Assembly (NCBI RefSeq): GCF_945859705.1
Contig: NC_079137.1
Coordinates: 59,676,552-59,740,551 of the forward strand
Direction: 5' to 3'
DNA: 64,000 nt
Origin: Episyrphus balteatus
Taxonomy: Eukaryota > Arthropoda > Insecta > Diptera > Syrphidae
Below, in pieces: positions 1-12,400 of the stretch. The notes under the pieces are model-generated. The model had not been told where the DNA came from and made no database searches. It saw only the letters and a program-made list of their open reading frames with translations. Positions within the stretch are counted from its first letter, which is position 1, and every line of letters starts with the position of its first letter. A program made the translations under genes and the position numbers.

Positions 1-127
1 TTTTTTCTATCTCTTGCTGATAATTTTGTTGTGTTGACGTTCATCTTGGCTTTTTAGAATGGTTAATCTTTGACTGGGGCTGACATACTTTTATATTTTT
101 TTAATGAAACAACATCAAGTCTGCTGC

Positions 128-655
128 GTTTATGGAACTTTTATACATTCTACACTTGTAAAAGTGAAAGATGACGAATCTAATGGAGTAAATTAAAAAT
201 TCTATTGATGAAAATACTGTCATCATGATGTCTTTCTAAAACGATGACAGGTTGTCGGGTGCATTTCAAAGTAAAGTAATACAAAAAAAATACTCAATTT
301 TCGCCTTAATAAGATTTTTTCGTGTTTGATAAAGTTGTTGACCTTTTCGTGAGATAAATTTATTAGATGACAGATCTTAAATGGCTTACAACTAATTTAA
401 CAAATTTTCGTAGGTGGATTCATAATAGCTTCTTGTTTTTTTTTCAACTTTTGGTGAAAATAGTTTTCATTAGATACGGTTTTTGGATTGATCTAAAATT
501 TGGATTTTATTTATTTAATAAATTTGAGTGCTTACATAGAAAAAAAGCCTTAATTAAAAACACGCTTAATTAATTAATTAATTAATTAATGAAGGAGAAT
601 TTTCCGCTTAATTCAAAACAGAAGTCACCTTGGCAAAAACTTATGCAGAAATCCG
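128..655. repeat. Segmental duplicate block A (first copy)
   Basis: This stretch of about 530 bp recurs almost unchanged at 3645-4174. It includes a (TTAA)n run near 566-590 and a 68-codon open frame at 367-573 that is identical in both copies. Only a few single-base differences are visible, for example near 155 versus 3671, so the duplication is recent or is an assembly duplication. The open frame has no recognisable domain and is probably incidental. Confidence 0.9.
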
Positions 656-803
656 CTTAATTTAATGCGAAATCCACTTGTTAAATCAAAAACATCCGCT
701 TAAAACAATCCGCTTGCCTAGTTACAAACAAGCGGATTCAGCATTAAGTTAAGCGGATTTCTGCATGATTTTTTGCCAAGATGACTTTAGTCTTCAATTA
801 AGG
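605..803. mobile_element. MITE-like inverted-repeat element
   Basis: The left arm (about 623-686) and right arm (about 722-786) are near-perfect reverse complements. Shared blocks include TTGGCAAAAA, ATGCAGAAATCCGCTTAA and AATCCGCTTG. Weaker complementarity continues outward to about 605 and 803. There is no coding capacity. The second copy of block A (ending at 4174) is cut inside the left arm of this element. Confidence 0.65.
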
Positions 804-1370
804 GGACAAATATGCTTAATTTCTTGAATGTGCTTAATTTAAGCGGAAAATCATCTTATTTTTATGTGAAAACATATTAATTGAAAAAAAACTGCCAAGC
901 ACTGGTGATCGATCCAACATTTGTTGGTCGGTTTTTTTAAGATGATCCACATTAAAATGGAATGAAATCCACCTTAAAACTAGCGAATTCACGCAGATTT
1001 CTGCATGATTTCTTGTCAAGTCTGAAATTAACAGGGAAAATTTAATTTATTTCTTGATGGTGCAAATTTAAAAGAAATCCACTTAATTTAAGCGGAAAAT
1101 CATGTTATTTTTATGAGGAAATATTCAAATTAAGAAAAAAAAACTGCCTATCTCACTGTTGGAAACAAGTATGATAAACTGCAACTAAAGCTGAAGCCTG
1201 ACGATAATTTTTGAATTATTATTTTTTTGTCGTTTTTTTTTAAGAAAAAAATTTATAATACAATGAAATGAAATCTACCTTAAATTTAATTGATTTTAAG
1301 CGGATTTCATTTGTTTTAAGCGGAAATCGTATTGTTTTAAGAGGCTGAGACTTAAGGTGCCCTTTTTGTC
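804..1370. repeat. Degenerate AAGCGGA-rich repeat remnants
   Basis: The segment 750-880 recurs in diverged form at about 995-1125, with matching order of TTTCTGCATGATT, TTAATTT and TTTAAGCGGAAAATCAT. Further AAGCGGAAAT-type motifs occur at about 1298-1330. This looks like decayed tandem or nested copies of the element at 605-803. Confidence 0.5.
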
Positions 1371-2399
1371 TCCATGTAAGTGATCACTAATGAAATGGAT
1401 TGAAGTAAAGGTAATATAAGAAATAGTTTTACTGTGCCTAATAGTAAATGAAAAATATTGAGTTTCTCGAAAAAAATTTCAAAGAGTTTTTGAAAAAAAA
1501 AAAACTAAATTAGACAAAATATAATTATCATGTTTAATCTTTTTATTAATCACAGAGATGATATCGTGATCATGAAAAAACTCGTTGGAATCCTGACAAG
1601 ATTTGTATAGATACAATTCCACCTTCTTTCTAGTTTGGCAAATGATACAAAGCAATTTTTTATTTAATAACAACCACAATCAAGAAATTACTTTCACTGG
1701 GGAGGTTTTCTTAAGAAACAAATCTCTTTGCTCATGCCTACTCGTATGTTGATTTGACTATTTTAATGTGACTGCTAATAACTTATACACGGATATATCT
1801 TGATTCGCCATCCAATCTTGTATTTTATTGCAGATGGTCTAAAGCTCGTGATGAAGAGACTAAATAACCACAATTCAACTGAAAGTAAAATCAACTATAA
1901 ATCAAATTAAAAAATAAATGATTAAAAAGACAGTTTGAAGATTTTTTTTTTAAATTAACATCATATTCTTATAAAATTGTGGTCTGTTATTAGTCTTTTT
2001 AAGTGGTTTCTTGTACTTGAATGTTGCAAAATTGCAACTTTGTTTGTGATTCGAACTCAACCTTTCAATACAATGTATTTGATGTGGGTATTCGAGAATG
2101 TATGGTCTATTAGAGTGTAATTGGATATTTTGCAAATCAACGTGCAATGTCAAAGGTCTTTTCAATTGTATATCTCGGTTTGTTGTGTTTGTGTTAAAAA
2201 GGTTGCTTATGTGACCAAAAAAAGAATAGTAATATCCGCCAAATTATTTAAGTAAAAGTTAAAATGACATGACGTTTAGATTTCGGTTTTATTAAGAAAG
2301 TTTATCTACAGTCAATTTGAAACTGTTTAAAAAAAGAGAATGGGCAAATTGGTATGGAACGTAGAAATGATTTTGTTATTTTTTGATTAAGTTAAATTT
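1371..2399. other. AT-rich sequence, nothing recognised
   Basis: There are no convincing coding exons, RNA genes or repeats here. The short open frames (66 and 71 codons) have no domain signal and no splice context. Confidence 0.5.
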
Positions 2400-2834
2400 T
2401 ACACAGAGAAAAATATGACCCGCTAAAAACTAACAGATTGCCATATTGTTTTACCGTCCATACATTTCATAAGGAAATCTTATTAAAATCAACGATTAAT
2501 AAGGTTTTTTTAAGGAGATTTCTTATTATTTTTATAGAGAAAATCTTATTAAAATTTGACTGAAAAGTTGATTTTTTTTTGCAACTTAGCACTAGAACAA
2601 AAATCGCGATCAATATTTTCATGGCAGGTTGGTTCAGGTGGTAAGGTGGGCGACTAATGATTTGAAGTCTCCAGTTCGATTCCCGGCCTGGTCATCGTTT
2701 TTTTTATTTTTTTGCAGATTTTAAAACAATAAGGAAAACCCGATTGTTTTAATAAGGTTTCCTTCTTGGATGAAAACCATAGAGAAATCTTATTGTTTTT
2801 GTTCTATTTTATGTGGTCTATTTTTCTCTGTGTA
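2400..2834. mobile_element. Inverted-repeat element carrying a tRNA-like module
   Basis: The ends are perfect 16-bp inverted repeats (TACACAGAGAAAAATA at 2400-2415 and its complement at 2819-2834). The inside is built of AT-rich AATCTTATT/AATAAGG-type motifs in both orientations and has no open frame. In the middle sits a 72-bp tRNA-like segment followed by T-runs. A partial second copy lies at 3353-3640, with the right end intact and the left end missing. The termini suggest a non-autonomous DNA element, whereas the tRNA-like core suggests a SINE-type Pol III unit. No target-site duplication could be fixed. Confidence 0.65.
2623..2694 (+). ncRNA. tRNA-like Pol III module (SINE-like head)
   Basis: An A-box-like TGGTTCAGGTGG (2630-2641) is followed by a B-box-like AGTTCGATTCC (2673-2683), a spacing normal for tRNA genes. 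T-runs that could end Pol III transcription follow directly at 2697-2712. Acceptor and T-stem pairing is imperfect, so this is not a functional tRNA gene. A second copy at 3430-3501 differs at a few bases but keeps both boxes. Confidence 0.55.
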
Positions 2835-3198
2835 GGCACCTATCGTCGATGTGACGTATCTATTAAACGGATAAAATATATTCTTGTATTTAACACTTTT
2901 TATAGATTTTCTCAATAATTTCACTTTTAAATGTATTTTCAGTGCAAAATGTGAAAAAGAGGAACTTGCAAAAAAATTAAAAATTTTCGAAAAAAATTGT
3001 TTTAAAGTTTTTTAAAATAACTTTTTTTTTGCTGAAAAATCATTTTTTTTTAAATGGGCCGATCAAAGTTTTTAAATTTTGTCAAAAAATAATAATTTCT
3101 TATGAACTTTTTTTGTAACCTGTTTGAAAAGTTGTATTTTTAAATGAAAAAATTTAGCAAGCCCAGCATTTTGAAGAAAATTTAATCTTCTTTTTTTA

Positions 3199-3352
3199 TT
3201 AAGAACAATGCTAATGCATTCGACAGTTTTAGTATAGAAATTTTGTTTTTCAATAAATTTTAAAAAACATTATTCGAATGAAAAATTTAATTCTCTACAA
3301 AAAGTTTTTAAACGTAAAACATAAAAAAGTTTTGCTATGTTTACGAGATAAT
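3199..3352. repeat. 154-bp direct repeat D (first copy)
   Basis: The sequence from TTAAGAACAATGC to TTTACGAGATA recurs without visible difference at 4175-4328. The two copies exactly bracket the inserted block 3353-4174 (partial tRNA-like element plus block A copy). Confidence 0.85.
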
Positions 3353-3640
3353 CTTATTAAAATTTGACTGAAAAGTTGATTTTTTTTGCAACTTAGCACT
3401 AGAACAAAAATCGCGATCAATATTTTCATGGCAGGTTGGTTCAGGTGGTAAGGTGGGTGACTAATGGTTTGAAGTCTCCAGTTCGATTCCCAGCCTGGTC
3501 ATCGTTTTTTTTATTTTTTTGCAGATTTTAAAACAATAAGAAAAACCCGATTGTTTTAATAAGGTTTCCTTCTTGGATGAAAACCATAGAGAAATCTTAT
3601 TGTTTTTGTTCTATTTTATGTGGTCTATTTTTCTCTGTGT
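3353..3640. mobile_element. Truncated copy of the tRNA-like element
   Basis: This matches 2540-2834 closely, including the tRNA-like module (3430-3501) and the right terminal repeat ending in TTTTTCTCTGTGT. The left terminal repeat is missing because the copy is fused directly to the 154-bp repeat D. Confidence 0.8.
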
Positions 3641-3644
3641 GTGT

Positions 3645-4174
3645 TTATGGAACTTTTATACATTCTACGCTTGTTAAAGTGAAAGATGACGAATCTAATG
3701 GAGTAAATTAAAAATTCTATTGATGAAAATACTGTCATCATGATGTCTTTCTAAAACGATGACAGGTTGTCGGGTGCATTTCAAAGTAAAGTAATACAAA
3801 AAAAATACTCAATTTTCGCCTTAATAAGATTTTTTCGTGTTTGATAAAGTTGTTGACCTTTTCGTGAGATAAATTTATTAGATGACAGATCTTAAATGGC
3901 TTACAACTAATTTAACAAATTTTCGTAGGTGGATTCATAATAGCTTCTTGTTTTTTTTTCAACTTTTGGTGAAAATAGTTTTCATTAGATACGGTTTTTG
4001 GATTGATCTAAAATTTGGATTTTATTTATTTAATAAATTTGAGTGCTTACATAGAAAAAAAGCCTTAATTAAAAACACGCTTAATTAATTAATTAATTAA
4101 TTAATGAAGGAGAATTTTCCGCTTAATTCAAAACAGAAGTCACCTTGGCAAAAACTTATGCAGAAATCCGCTTA
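3645..4174. repeat. Segmental duplicate block A (second copy)
   Basis: Near-identical copy of 128-655, ending abruptly inside the left arm of the MITE that is complete in the first copy. Repeat D' starts at the next base. Confidence 0.9.
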
Positions 4175-4328
4175 ATTAAGAACAATGCTAATGCATTCGA
4201 CAGTTTTAGTATAGAAATTTTGTTTTTCAATAAATTTTAAAAAACATTATTCGAATGAAAAATTTAATTCTCTACAAAAAGTTTTTAAACGTAAAACATA
4301 AAAAAGTTTTGCTATGTTTACGAGATAT
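4175..4328. repeat. 154-bp direct repeat D (second copy)
   Basis: Second copy of 3199-3352. Sequence diverges immediately after CGAGATA in both copies. Confidence 0.85.
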
Positions 4329-4365
4329 ATTGAAAAAAAAAGAAATAATTATTTTTATCAAAAAA

Positions 4366-4597
4366 ATAAAACCGACTTCCATTGATCAAAACTGGGTTTT
4401 ATGGTTTTTCTCATAGTTTCTATAGCCAGAACTGAACGAAATTGAACCACCAAATGGGACCACACTGCAGGCACCAGGTTTCCAATACAAAAAGAATAAT
4501 CAAAATTGGTTCACTCAGTCCAAAGTTATGAGGTAACAAACATAAAAAAAATACAGACGAATTGAATGCCTCCTCCTTTTTAGAAGTCGGTTAAAAG
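4366..4597. mobile_element. AACCGACTTC-ended non-autonomous element
   Basis: The ends are complementary: AAAACCGACTTCC at the left and GAAGTCGGTTAAAA at the right. The interior contains GGTTTTATGGTTTTTCT, GAACTGAACGAAATTGAA, TTGGTTCACTCAGTCCAAAG and CTCCTCCTTTTT. A second diverged copy is at 24006-24219, with the same order of motifs. From memory, similar sequences are dispersed in many insect genomes; that is not verified here. There is no open frame. Confidence 0.65.
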
Positions 4598-5984
4598 GGG
4601 ACTTTTGCACCTTAGAGTGTGGAACCTTCTCATTTAATAGCACTCCCGGTTTTATCTCCTCTTATAAACCATTGAACGATTTTTGCAATAAAAACCAGTG
4701 AACGTCTTAGTTCGTTTCTGAAAGACCTAATGAATAGCCTATTTCACTGTGTTAAACCACTGGTTAACCCCTTGTAACCCAACATCGTAAATTTTAAAAT
4801 TAATAATGTAAATCGAAAGGGCTTTAGCTATAATAAAACACGTATTTTTTAAAAATTCTATAAGTTCATTATTTGCTTAGTTATTTCGAAATTTACGCAG
4901 TAAAAAAAAAAGTTTAAATAATTTATTTTTGTATATTGCTTGTTTTCCAAAAAAGCCGAACTTTCAACATTAACTGCCAATTAAAAACTATTGGTGCTAT
5001 TTATTTGAAATATGGCGCATTATTTCGATAAATCAATTCTTAAAGATTATTTAAGAAGCTTTAAGAGAATAAAAATATGTTTTTTACAGCTTTTTGGCGA
5101 TCTTTTTCGGTTTGTTACAGAAATGTCACATGGGGCTACAAGGGGTTAAGCAGTAAAAATATTTGTCATGACTCATATAAAAAATAAGCTTCAAATCCTT
5201 GTCCGTTATCGAAAATCAAACAAATCACATAGAATCTTTTCTTTGAAAGGGTCTTATGAAACTAGCATTTGTACATAATATCATCAAGTAACTTCAATTT
5301 ACACATATTAATTTAAAGTTAGAAATAATAATTTCGTCTCTATCCAACCTTGAACATTTCTTTAAGCTCTGATTTTTTTCAATCATTTTCGATTTTATTT
5401 ATCTTATTCTTCCCTTTTCAATGAACTACAAAAACTAGGTGACACAGTTCTTTTTCATTTTGTTAATAAAAAAATTTCAATTATTCACTTTTAATTAAAT
5501 TTACATAATTATACATTTAAACGTATAAATAAGATTCCGAATCAATTTAGCATCGGTTTTTTTTTCATGTTTATTTATATTCAAGCCAGATTGAAATAAC
5601 CTAAATATCGCGCAGTGCTCATTTACATTGATGAAGTGTACAAAATATATGTATCTTCTTCCATTTATGTATATTTCTCCAGCATCCTCCTATTTATTTT
5701 GAATCTTAAGTTCAAACTACTAATTTGATGTGTAGAATCAAGTATTTCTTTTTTTTTCGTTTTGTCCAAGTCTCATACTACACGTGGCCTAATTTTTGTT
5801 ATTCTTATCAAACGATGCCAATCGGTTTTGAATTTCATTCTCGTCTTGCTTTTTTTACTCATTTCTTATGGAATTCATTTAGTATTCGTCCAGTAATATC
5901 CATCAGTCAGTATGGTGTCAAAGATCTTACATTTTTATCTCATTTTTTTCTTTATGTCTGGTACAAAAAATTGTATCTACTCTG
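4598..5984. other. AT-rich intergenic sequence
   Basis: I see no gene, RNA or clear repeat here. A 117-codon plus-strand frame starting at 5725 is low-complexity and lies antisense to the candidate exon described at 6006-6058. Confidence 0.5.
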
Positions 5985-6005
5985 TTTATTATGTTCTGAA
6001 AAATC

Positions 6006-6058
6006 TTACATCACGAAGAGGGCAATAACACCGCCAATACATAAGCACCTAACGAGAA
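6006..6058 (-). CDS. Possible terminal exon with a membrane-anchor tail (weak)
   Basis: On the minus strand a long pyrimidine tract ends in CTCTTTTAG at 6059-6067. It is followed by an open stretch encoding LVRCLCIGGVIALFVM and a TAA stop at 6006-6008. An AATAAA signal lies about 16 nt downstream (5985-5990). The hydrophobic C-terminal segment resembles the membrane anchor of a tail-anchored or multi-pass protein, but I do not recognise the family. Any upstream exons would lie at higher coordinates, on or beyond the far side of the 13.5 kb satellite. The signals are short and could be chance in AT-rich DNA. Confidence 0.2.
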
Positions 6059-6443
6059 CTAAAAGAGCAATGAAGTAGAAAAAAATATTTCATAATTTTT
6101 TGAAAGAAATAAATGGGCTCTGAGAAGGTTTAATGTGTGGCTGTTTGACTTTTGGGTGAGTTTATTAATGAAAATATTTTGGACTAGACATGAACATTTT
6201 TAGTAACAAAATGCTCAACATGGAGCATTTTGTGTTTTTTTTTATTAGACAGGTCTCGATGGGAATTTTTTCTCAATTTATGAGCGGAAATGGAAGCAGT
6301 TAGAGTTATGAAGTTTAATAAACTTTGAACTATAGAGTATATATATATAGAGTATAATACGCATACCTTCTAACTTAGAGAACATTGTCGATTTCTTACA
6401 TCAACTTTTAGTAGTTGCATTGTATCAGGCCAATAACCTTTAG

Positions 6444-9400
6444 CTCTCTGAAGTTCTAATACATAATAAAGACTTTTCAATGTGGACTTTTTACTCCAAA
6501 AAGGCTTACTTTTCACTCCCTGAAGTTCTCATTCAATATGCTGACTTTTCAATGAGGACTTTTTACTCCAAAAAGGCTTACTTTTCACTCCCTGAAGTTC
6601 TCATTCAATATGCTGACTTTTCAATGAGGACTTTTTACTCAAAAAAGGCTTACTTTTCACTCCCTGAAGTTCTCATTCAATATGCTGACTTTTCAATGAG
6701 GACTTTTTACTCAAAAAAGGCTTACTTTCCACTCCCTAAAGTTCTCATACAATATGCTGACTTTTCAATGAGGACTTTTATCTGCCAAAAAGCATACTTT
6801 TCACTCCCTGAAGTTCTCATTCAATATGCTGACTTTTCAATGATTACTTTTTACTCAAAAAAGGCTTACTTTTCACTCCCTGAAGTTCTCATTCAATATG
6901 CTGACTTTTCAATGAGGACTTTTATCTGCCAAAAAGCATACTTTTCACTCCCTGAAGTTCTCATACAATATGCTGACTTTTCAATGAGGACTTTTATCTG
7001 CCAAAAAGCATACTTTTCACTCCCTGAAGTTCTCATTCAATATGCTGACTTTTTAATGAGGACTTTTTACTCCAAAAAGGCTTACTTTTCACTCCCTAAA
7101 GTTCTCATACAATATGCTGACTTTTCAATGAGGACTTTTATCTGCCAAAAAGCATACTTTTCACTCCCTGAAGTTCTCATTCAATATGCTGACTTTTTAA
7201 TGAGGACTTTTTACTCCAAAAAGGCTTACTTTTCACTCCCTAAAGTTCTCATACAATATGCTGACTTTTCAATGAGGACTTTTATCTGCCAAAAAGCATA
7301 CTTTTCACTCCCTGAAGTTCTCATTCAATATGCTGACTTTTCAATGATTACTTTTTACTCAAAAAAGGCTTACTTTTCACTCCCTGAAGTTCTCATTCAA
7401 TATGCTGACTTTTCAATGATTACTTTTTACTCCAAAAAGGCTTACTTTTCACTCCCTGAAGTTCTCATACAATATGCTGACTTTTCAATGAGGACTTTTA
7501 TCTGCCAAAAAGCATACTTTTCACTCCCTGAAGTTCTCATTCAATATGCTGACTTTTCAATGAGGACTTTTTACTCAAAAAAGGCTTACTTTTCACTCCC
7601 TGAAGTTCTCATTCAATATGCTGACTTTTCAATGAGGACTTTTATCTGCCAAAAAGCATACTTTTCACTCCCTGAAGTTCTCATTCAATATGCTGACTTT
7701 TCAATGAGGACTTTTTACTCAAAAAAGGCTTACTTTTCACTCCCTGAAGTTCTCATTCAATATGCTGACTTTTCAATGAGGACTTTTTACTCCAAAAAGG
7801 CTTACTTTTCACTCCCTGAAGTTCTCATTCAATATGCTGACTTTTCAATGAGGACTTTTTACTCCAAAAAGGCTTACTTTTCACTCCCTGAAGTTCTCAT
7901 TCAATATGCTGACTTTTCAATGAGGACTTTTTACTACAAAAAGGCTTACTTTTCACTCCCTGAAGTTCTCATTCAATATGCTGACTTTTCAATGAGGACT
8001 TTTTACTCCAAAAAGGCTTACTTTTCACTCTCTGAAGTTCTCATTCAATATGCTGACTTTTCAATGAGGACTTTTTACTCCAAAAAGGCTTACTTTTCAC
8101 TCCCTGAAGTTCTCATTCAATATGCTGACTTTTCAATGAGGACTTTTTACTCCAAAAAGGCTTACTTTTCACTCCCTGAAGTTCTCATTCAATATGCTGA
8201 CTTTTCAATGAGGACTTTTTACTCTAAAAAGGCTTACTTTTCACTCCCTGAAGTTCTCATTCAATATGCTGACTTTTCAATGAGGACTTTTTACTCCAAA
8301 AAGGCTTACTTTTCACTCCATAAAGTTCTCATACAATATGCTGACTTTTCAATGAGGACTTTTATCTGCCAAAAAGCATACTTTTCACTCCCTGAAGTTC
8401 TCATACAATATGCTGACTTTTCAATGAGGACTTTTTACTCCAAAAAGGCTTACTTTTCACTCCCTGAAGTTCTCATTAAATATGCTGACTTTTCAATGAG
8501 GACTTTTTACTCCAAAAAGGCTTACTTTTCACTCCCTGAAGTTCTCATTAAATATGCTGACTTTTCAATGAGGACTTTTTACTCCAAAAAGGCTTACTTT
8601 TCACTCCATAAAGTTCTCATACAATATGCTGACTTTTCAATGAGGACTTTTATCTGCCAAAAAGCATACTTTTCACTCCCTGAAGTTCTCATTCAATATG
8701 CTGACTTTTCAATGAGGACTTTTTACTCCAAAAAGGCTTACTTTTCACTCCCTGAAGTTCTCATTAAATATGCTGACTTTTCAATGAGGACTTTTTACTC
8801 CAAAAAGGCTTACTTTTCACTCCCTGAAGTTCTCATTCAATATGCTGACTTTTCAATGAGGACTTTTTACTCCAAAAAGGCTTACTTTTCACTCCCTGAA
8901 GTTCTCATTCAATATGCTGACTTTTCAATGAGGACTTTTTACTCCAAAAAGGCTTACTTTTCACTACCTGAAGTTCTCATTCAATATGCTGACTTTTCAA
9001 TGAGGACTTTTTACTCTAAAAAGGCTTACTTTTCACTCCCTGAAGTTCTCATTCAATATGCTGACTTTTCAATGAGGACTTTTTACTCCAAAAAGGCTTA
9101 CTTTTCACTCCCTGAAGTTCTCATACAATATGCTGACTTTTCAATGAGGACTTTTTACTCAAAAAAGGCTTACTTTTCACTCCCTGAAGTTCTCATTCAA
9201 TATGCTGACTTTTCAATGAGGACTTTTTACTCCAAAAAGGCTTACTTTTCACTCCCTGAAGTTCTCATTCAATATGCTGACTTTTCAATGAGGACTTTTT
9301 ACTCCAAAAAGGCTTACTTTTCACTCCCTGAAGTTCTCATTCAATATGCTGACTTTTCAATGAGGACTTTTTACTACAAAAAGGCTTACTTTTCACTCCC

Positions 9401-12400
9401 TGAAGTTCTCATTCAATATGCTGACTTTTCAATGAGGACTTTTTACTCCAAAAAGGCTTACTTTTCACTCTCTGAAGTTCTCATTCAATATGCTGACTTT
9501 TCAATGAGGACTTTTTACTCCAAAAAGGCTTACTTTTCACTCCCTGAAGTTCTCATACAATATGCTGACTTTTCAATGAGGACTTTTATCTGCCAAAAAG
9601 CATACTTTTCACTCCCTGAAGTTCTCATTCAATATGCTGACTTTTCAATGATTACTTTTTACTCAAAAAAGGCTTACTTTTCACTCCCTGAAGTTCTCAT
9701 TCAATATGCTGACTTTTTAATGAGGACTTTTTACTCCAAAAAGGCTTACTTTTCACTCCCTGAAGTTCTCATCCAATATGCTGACTTTTCAATGAGGACT
9801 TTTTACTCCAAAAAGGCCTACTTTTCACTCCCTGAAGTTCTCATACAATATGCTGACTTTTCAATGAGGACTTTTATCTGCCAAAAAGCATACTTTTCAC
9901 TGCCTGAAGTTCTCATTCAATATGCTGACTTTTCAATGAGGACTTTTTACTCAAAAAAGGCTTACTTTTCACTCCCTGAAGTTCTCATTCAATATGCTGA
10001 CTTTTCAATGAGGACTTTTATCTGCCAAAAAGCATACTTTTCACTCCCTGAAGTTCTCATTCAATATGCTGACTTTTCAATGAGGACTTTTATCTGCCAA
10101 AAAGCATACTTTTCACTCCCTGAAGTTCTCATTCAATATGCTGACTTTTCAATGATTACTTTTTACTCAAAAAAGGCTTACTTTTCACTCCCTGAAGTTC
10201 TCATTCAATATGCTGACTTTTTAATGAGGACTTTTTACTCCAAAAAGGCTTACTTTTCACTCCCTGAAGTTCTCATTCAATATGCTGACTTTTCAATGAG
10301 GACTTTTTACTCCAAAAAGGCCTACTTTTCACTCCCTGAAGTTCTCATACAATATGCTGACTTTTCAATGAGGACTTTTATCTGCCAAAAAGCATACTTT
10401 TCACTCCCTGAAGTTCTCATTCAATATGCTGACTTTTCAATGAGGACTTTTTACTCCAAAAAGGCTTACTTTTCACTCCCTGAAGTTCTCATTCAATATG
10501 CTGACTTTTCAATGAGGACTTTTTACTCCAAAAAGGCTTACTTTTCACTCCCTGAAGTTCTCATTCAATATGCTGACTTTTCAATGAGGACTTTTTACTC
10601 CAAAAAGGCTTACTTTTCACTACCTGAAGTTCTCATTCAATATGCTGACTTTTCAATGAGGACTTTTTACTCTAAAAAGGCTTACTTTTCACTCCCTGAA
10701 GTTCTCATTCAATATGCTGACTCTTCAATGAGGACTTTTTACTCCAAAAAGGCTTACTTTTCACTCCCTGAAGTTCTCATACAATATGCTGACTTTTCAA
10801 TGAGGACTTTTTACTCAAAAAAGGCTTACTTTTCACTCCCTGAAGTTCTCATTCAATATGCTGACTTTTCAATGAGGACTTTTTACTCCAAAAAGGCTTA
10901 CTTTTCACTCCCTGAAGTTCTCATTCAATATGCTGACTTTTCAATGAGGACTTTTTACTCCAAAAAGGCTTACTTTTCACTCCCTGAAGTTCTCATTCAA
11001 TATGCTGACTTTTCAATGAGGACTTTTTACTACAAAAAGGCTTACTTTTCACTCCCTGAAGTTCTCATTCAATATGCTGACTTTTCAATGAGGACTTTTT
11101 ACTCCAAAAAGGCTTACTTTTCACTCTCTGAAGTTCTCATTCAATATGCTGACTTTTCAATGAGGACTTTTTACTCCAAAAAGGCTTACTTTTCACTCCC
11201 TGAAGTTCTCATACAATATGCTGACTTTTCAATGAGGACTTTTTACTCCAAAAAGGCTTACTTTTCACTACCTGAAGTTCTCATTCAATATGCTGACTTT
11301 TCAATGATTACTTTTTACTCAAAAAAGGCTTACTTTTCACTCCCTGAAGTTCTCATTCAATATGCTGACTTTTTAATGAGGACTTTTTACTCCAAAAAGG
11401 CTTACTTTTCACTCCCTGAAGTTCTCATTCAATATGCTGACTTTTCAATGAGGACTTTTTACTCCAAAAAGGCCTACTTTTCACTCCCTGAAGTTCTCAT
11501 ACAATATGCTGACTTTTCAATGAGGACTTTTATCTGCCAAAAAGCATACTTTTCACTCCCTGAAGTTCTCATTCAATATGCTGACTTTTCAATGAGGACT
11601 TTTTACTCAAAAAAGGCTTACTTTTCACTCCCTGAAGTTCTCATTCAATATGCTGACTTTTCAATGAGGACTTTTATCTGCCAAAAAGCATACTTTTCAC
11701 TCCCTGAAGTTCTCATTCAATATGCTGACTTTTCAATGAGGACTTTTTACTCAAAAAAGGCTTACTTTTCACTCCCTGAAGTTCTCATTCAATATGCTGA
11801 CTTTTCAATGAGGACTTTTTACTCCAAAAAGGCTTACTTTTCACTCCCTGAAGTTCTCATTCAATATGCTGACTTTTCAATGAGGACTTTTTACTCCAAA
11901 AAGGCTTACTTTTCACTCCCTGAAGTTCTCATTCAATATGCTGACTTTTCAATGAGGACTTTTTACTCCAAAAAGGCTTACTTTTCACTCCCTGAAGTTC
12001 TCATTCAATATGCTGACTTTTCAATGAGGACTTTTTACTCCAAAAAGGCTTACTTTTCACTCTCTGAAGTTCTCATTCAATATGCTGACTTTTCAATGAG
12101 GACTTTTTACTCCAAAAAGGCTTACTTTTCACTCCCTGAAGTTCTCATTCAATATGCTGACTTTTCAATGAGGACTTTTTACTCCAAAAAGGCTTACTTT
12201 TAGTTCCCTGAAGTTCTCATTCAATATGCTGACTTTTCAATGAGGACTTTTTACTCCAAAAAGGCTTACTTTTCACTCCATAAAGTTCTCATACAATATG
12301 CTGACTTTTCAATGAGGGCTTTTATCTGCCAAAAAGCATACTTTTCACTCCCTGAAGTTCTCATACAATATGCTGACTTTTCAATGAGGACTTTTTACTC

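Noticed and set aside
367..573. Identical 68-codon open frames at 367-573 and 3882-4088 as a duplicated gene
   Set aside because: Identity is explained by the whole-block duplication; the frame is low-complexity, with no domain, promoter or splice context.
2623..2694. Functional tRNA gene
   Set aside because: Acceptor and T-stem pairing contain several mismatches and the segment is repeated inside a mobile element.
5725..6078. 117-codon plus-strand frame as a gene
   Set aside because: Phe- and Tyr-rich AT-driven composition and no family signal; the opposite strand has better exon signals, and even those are weak.
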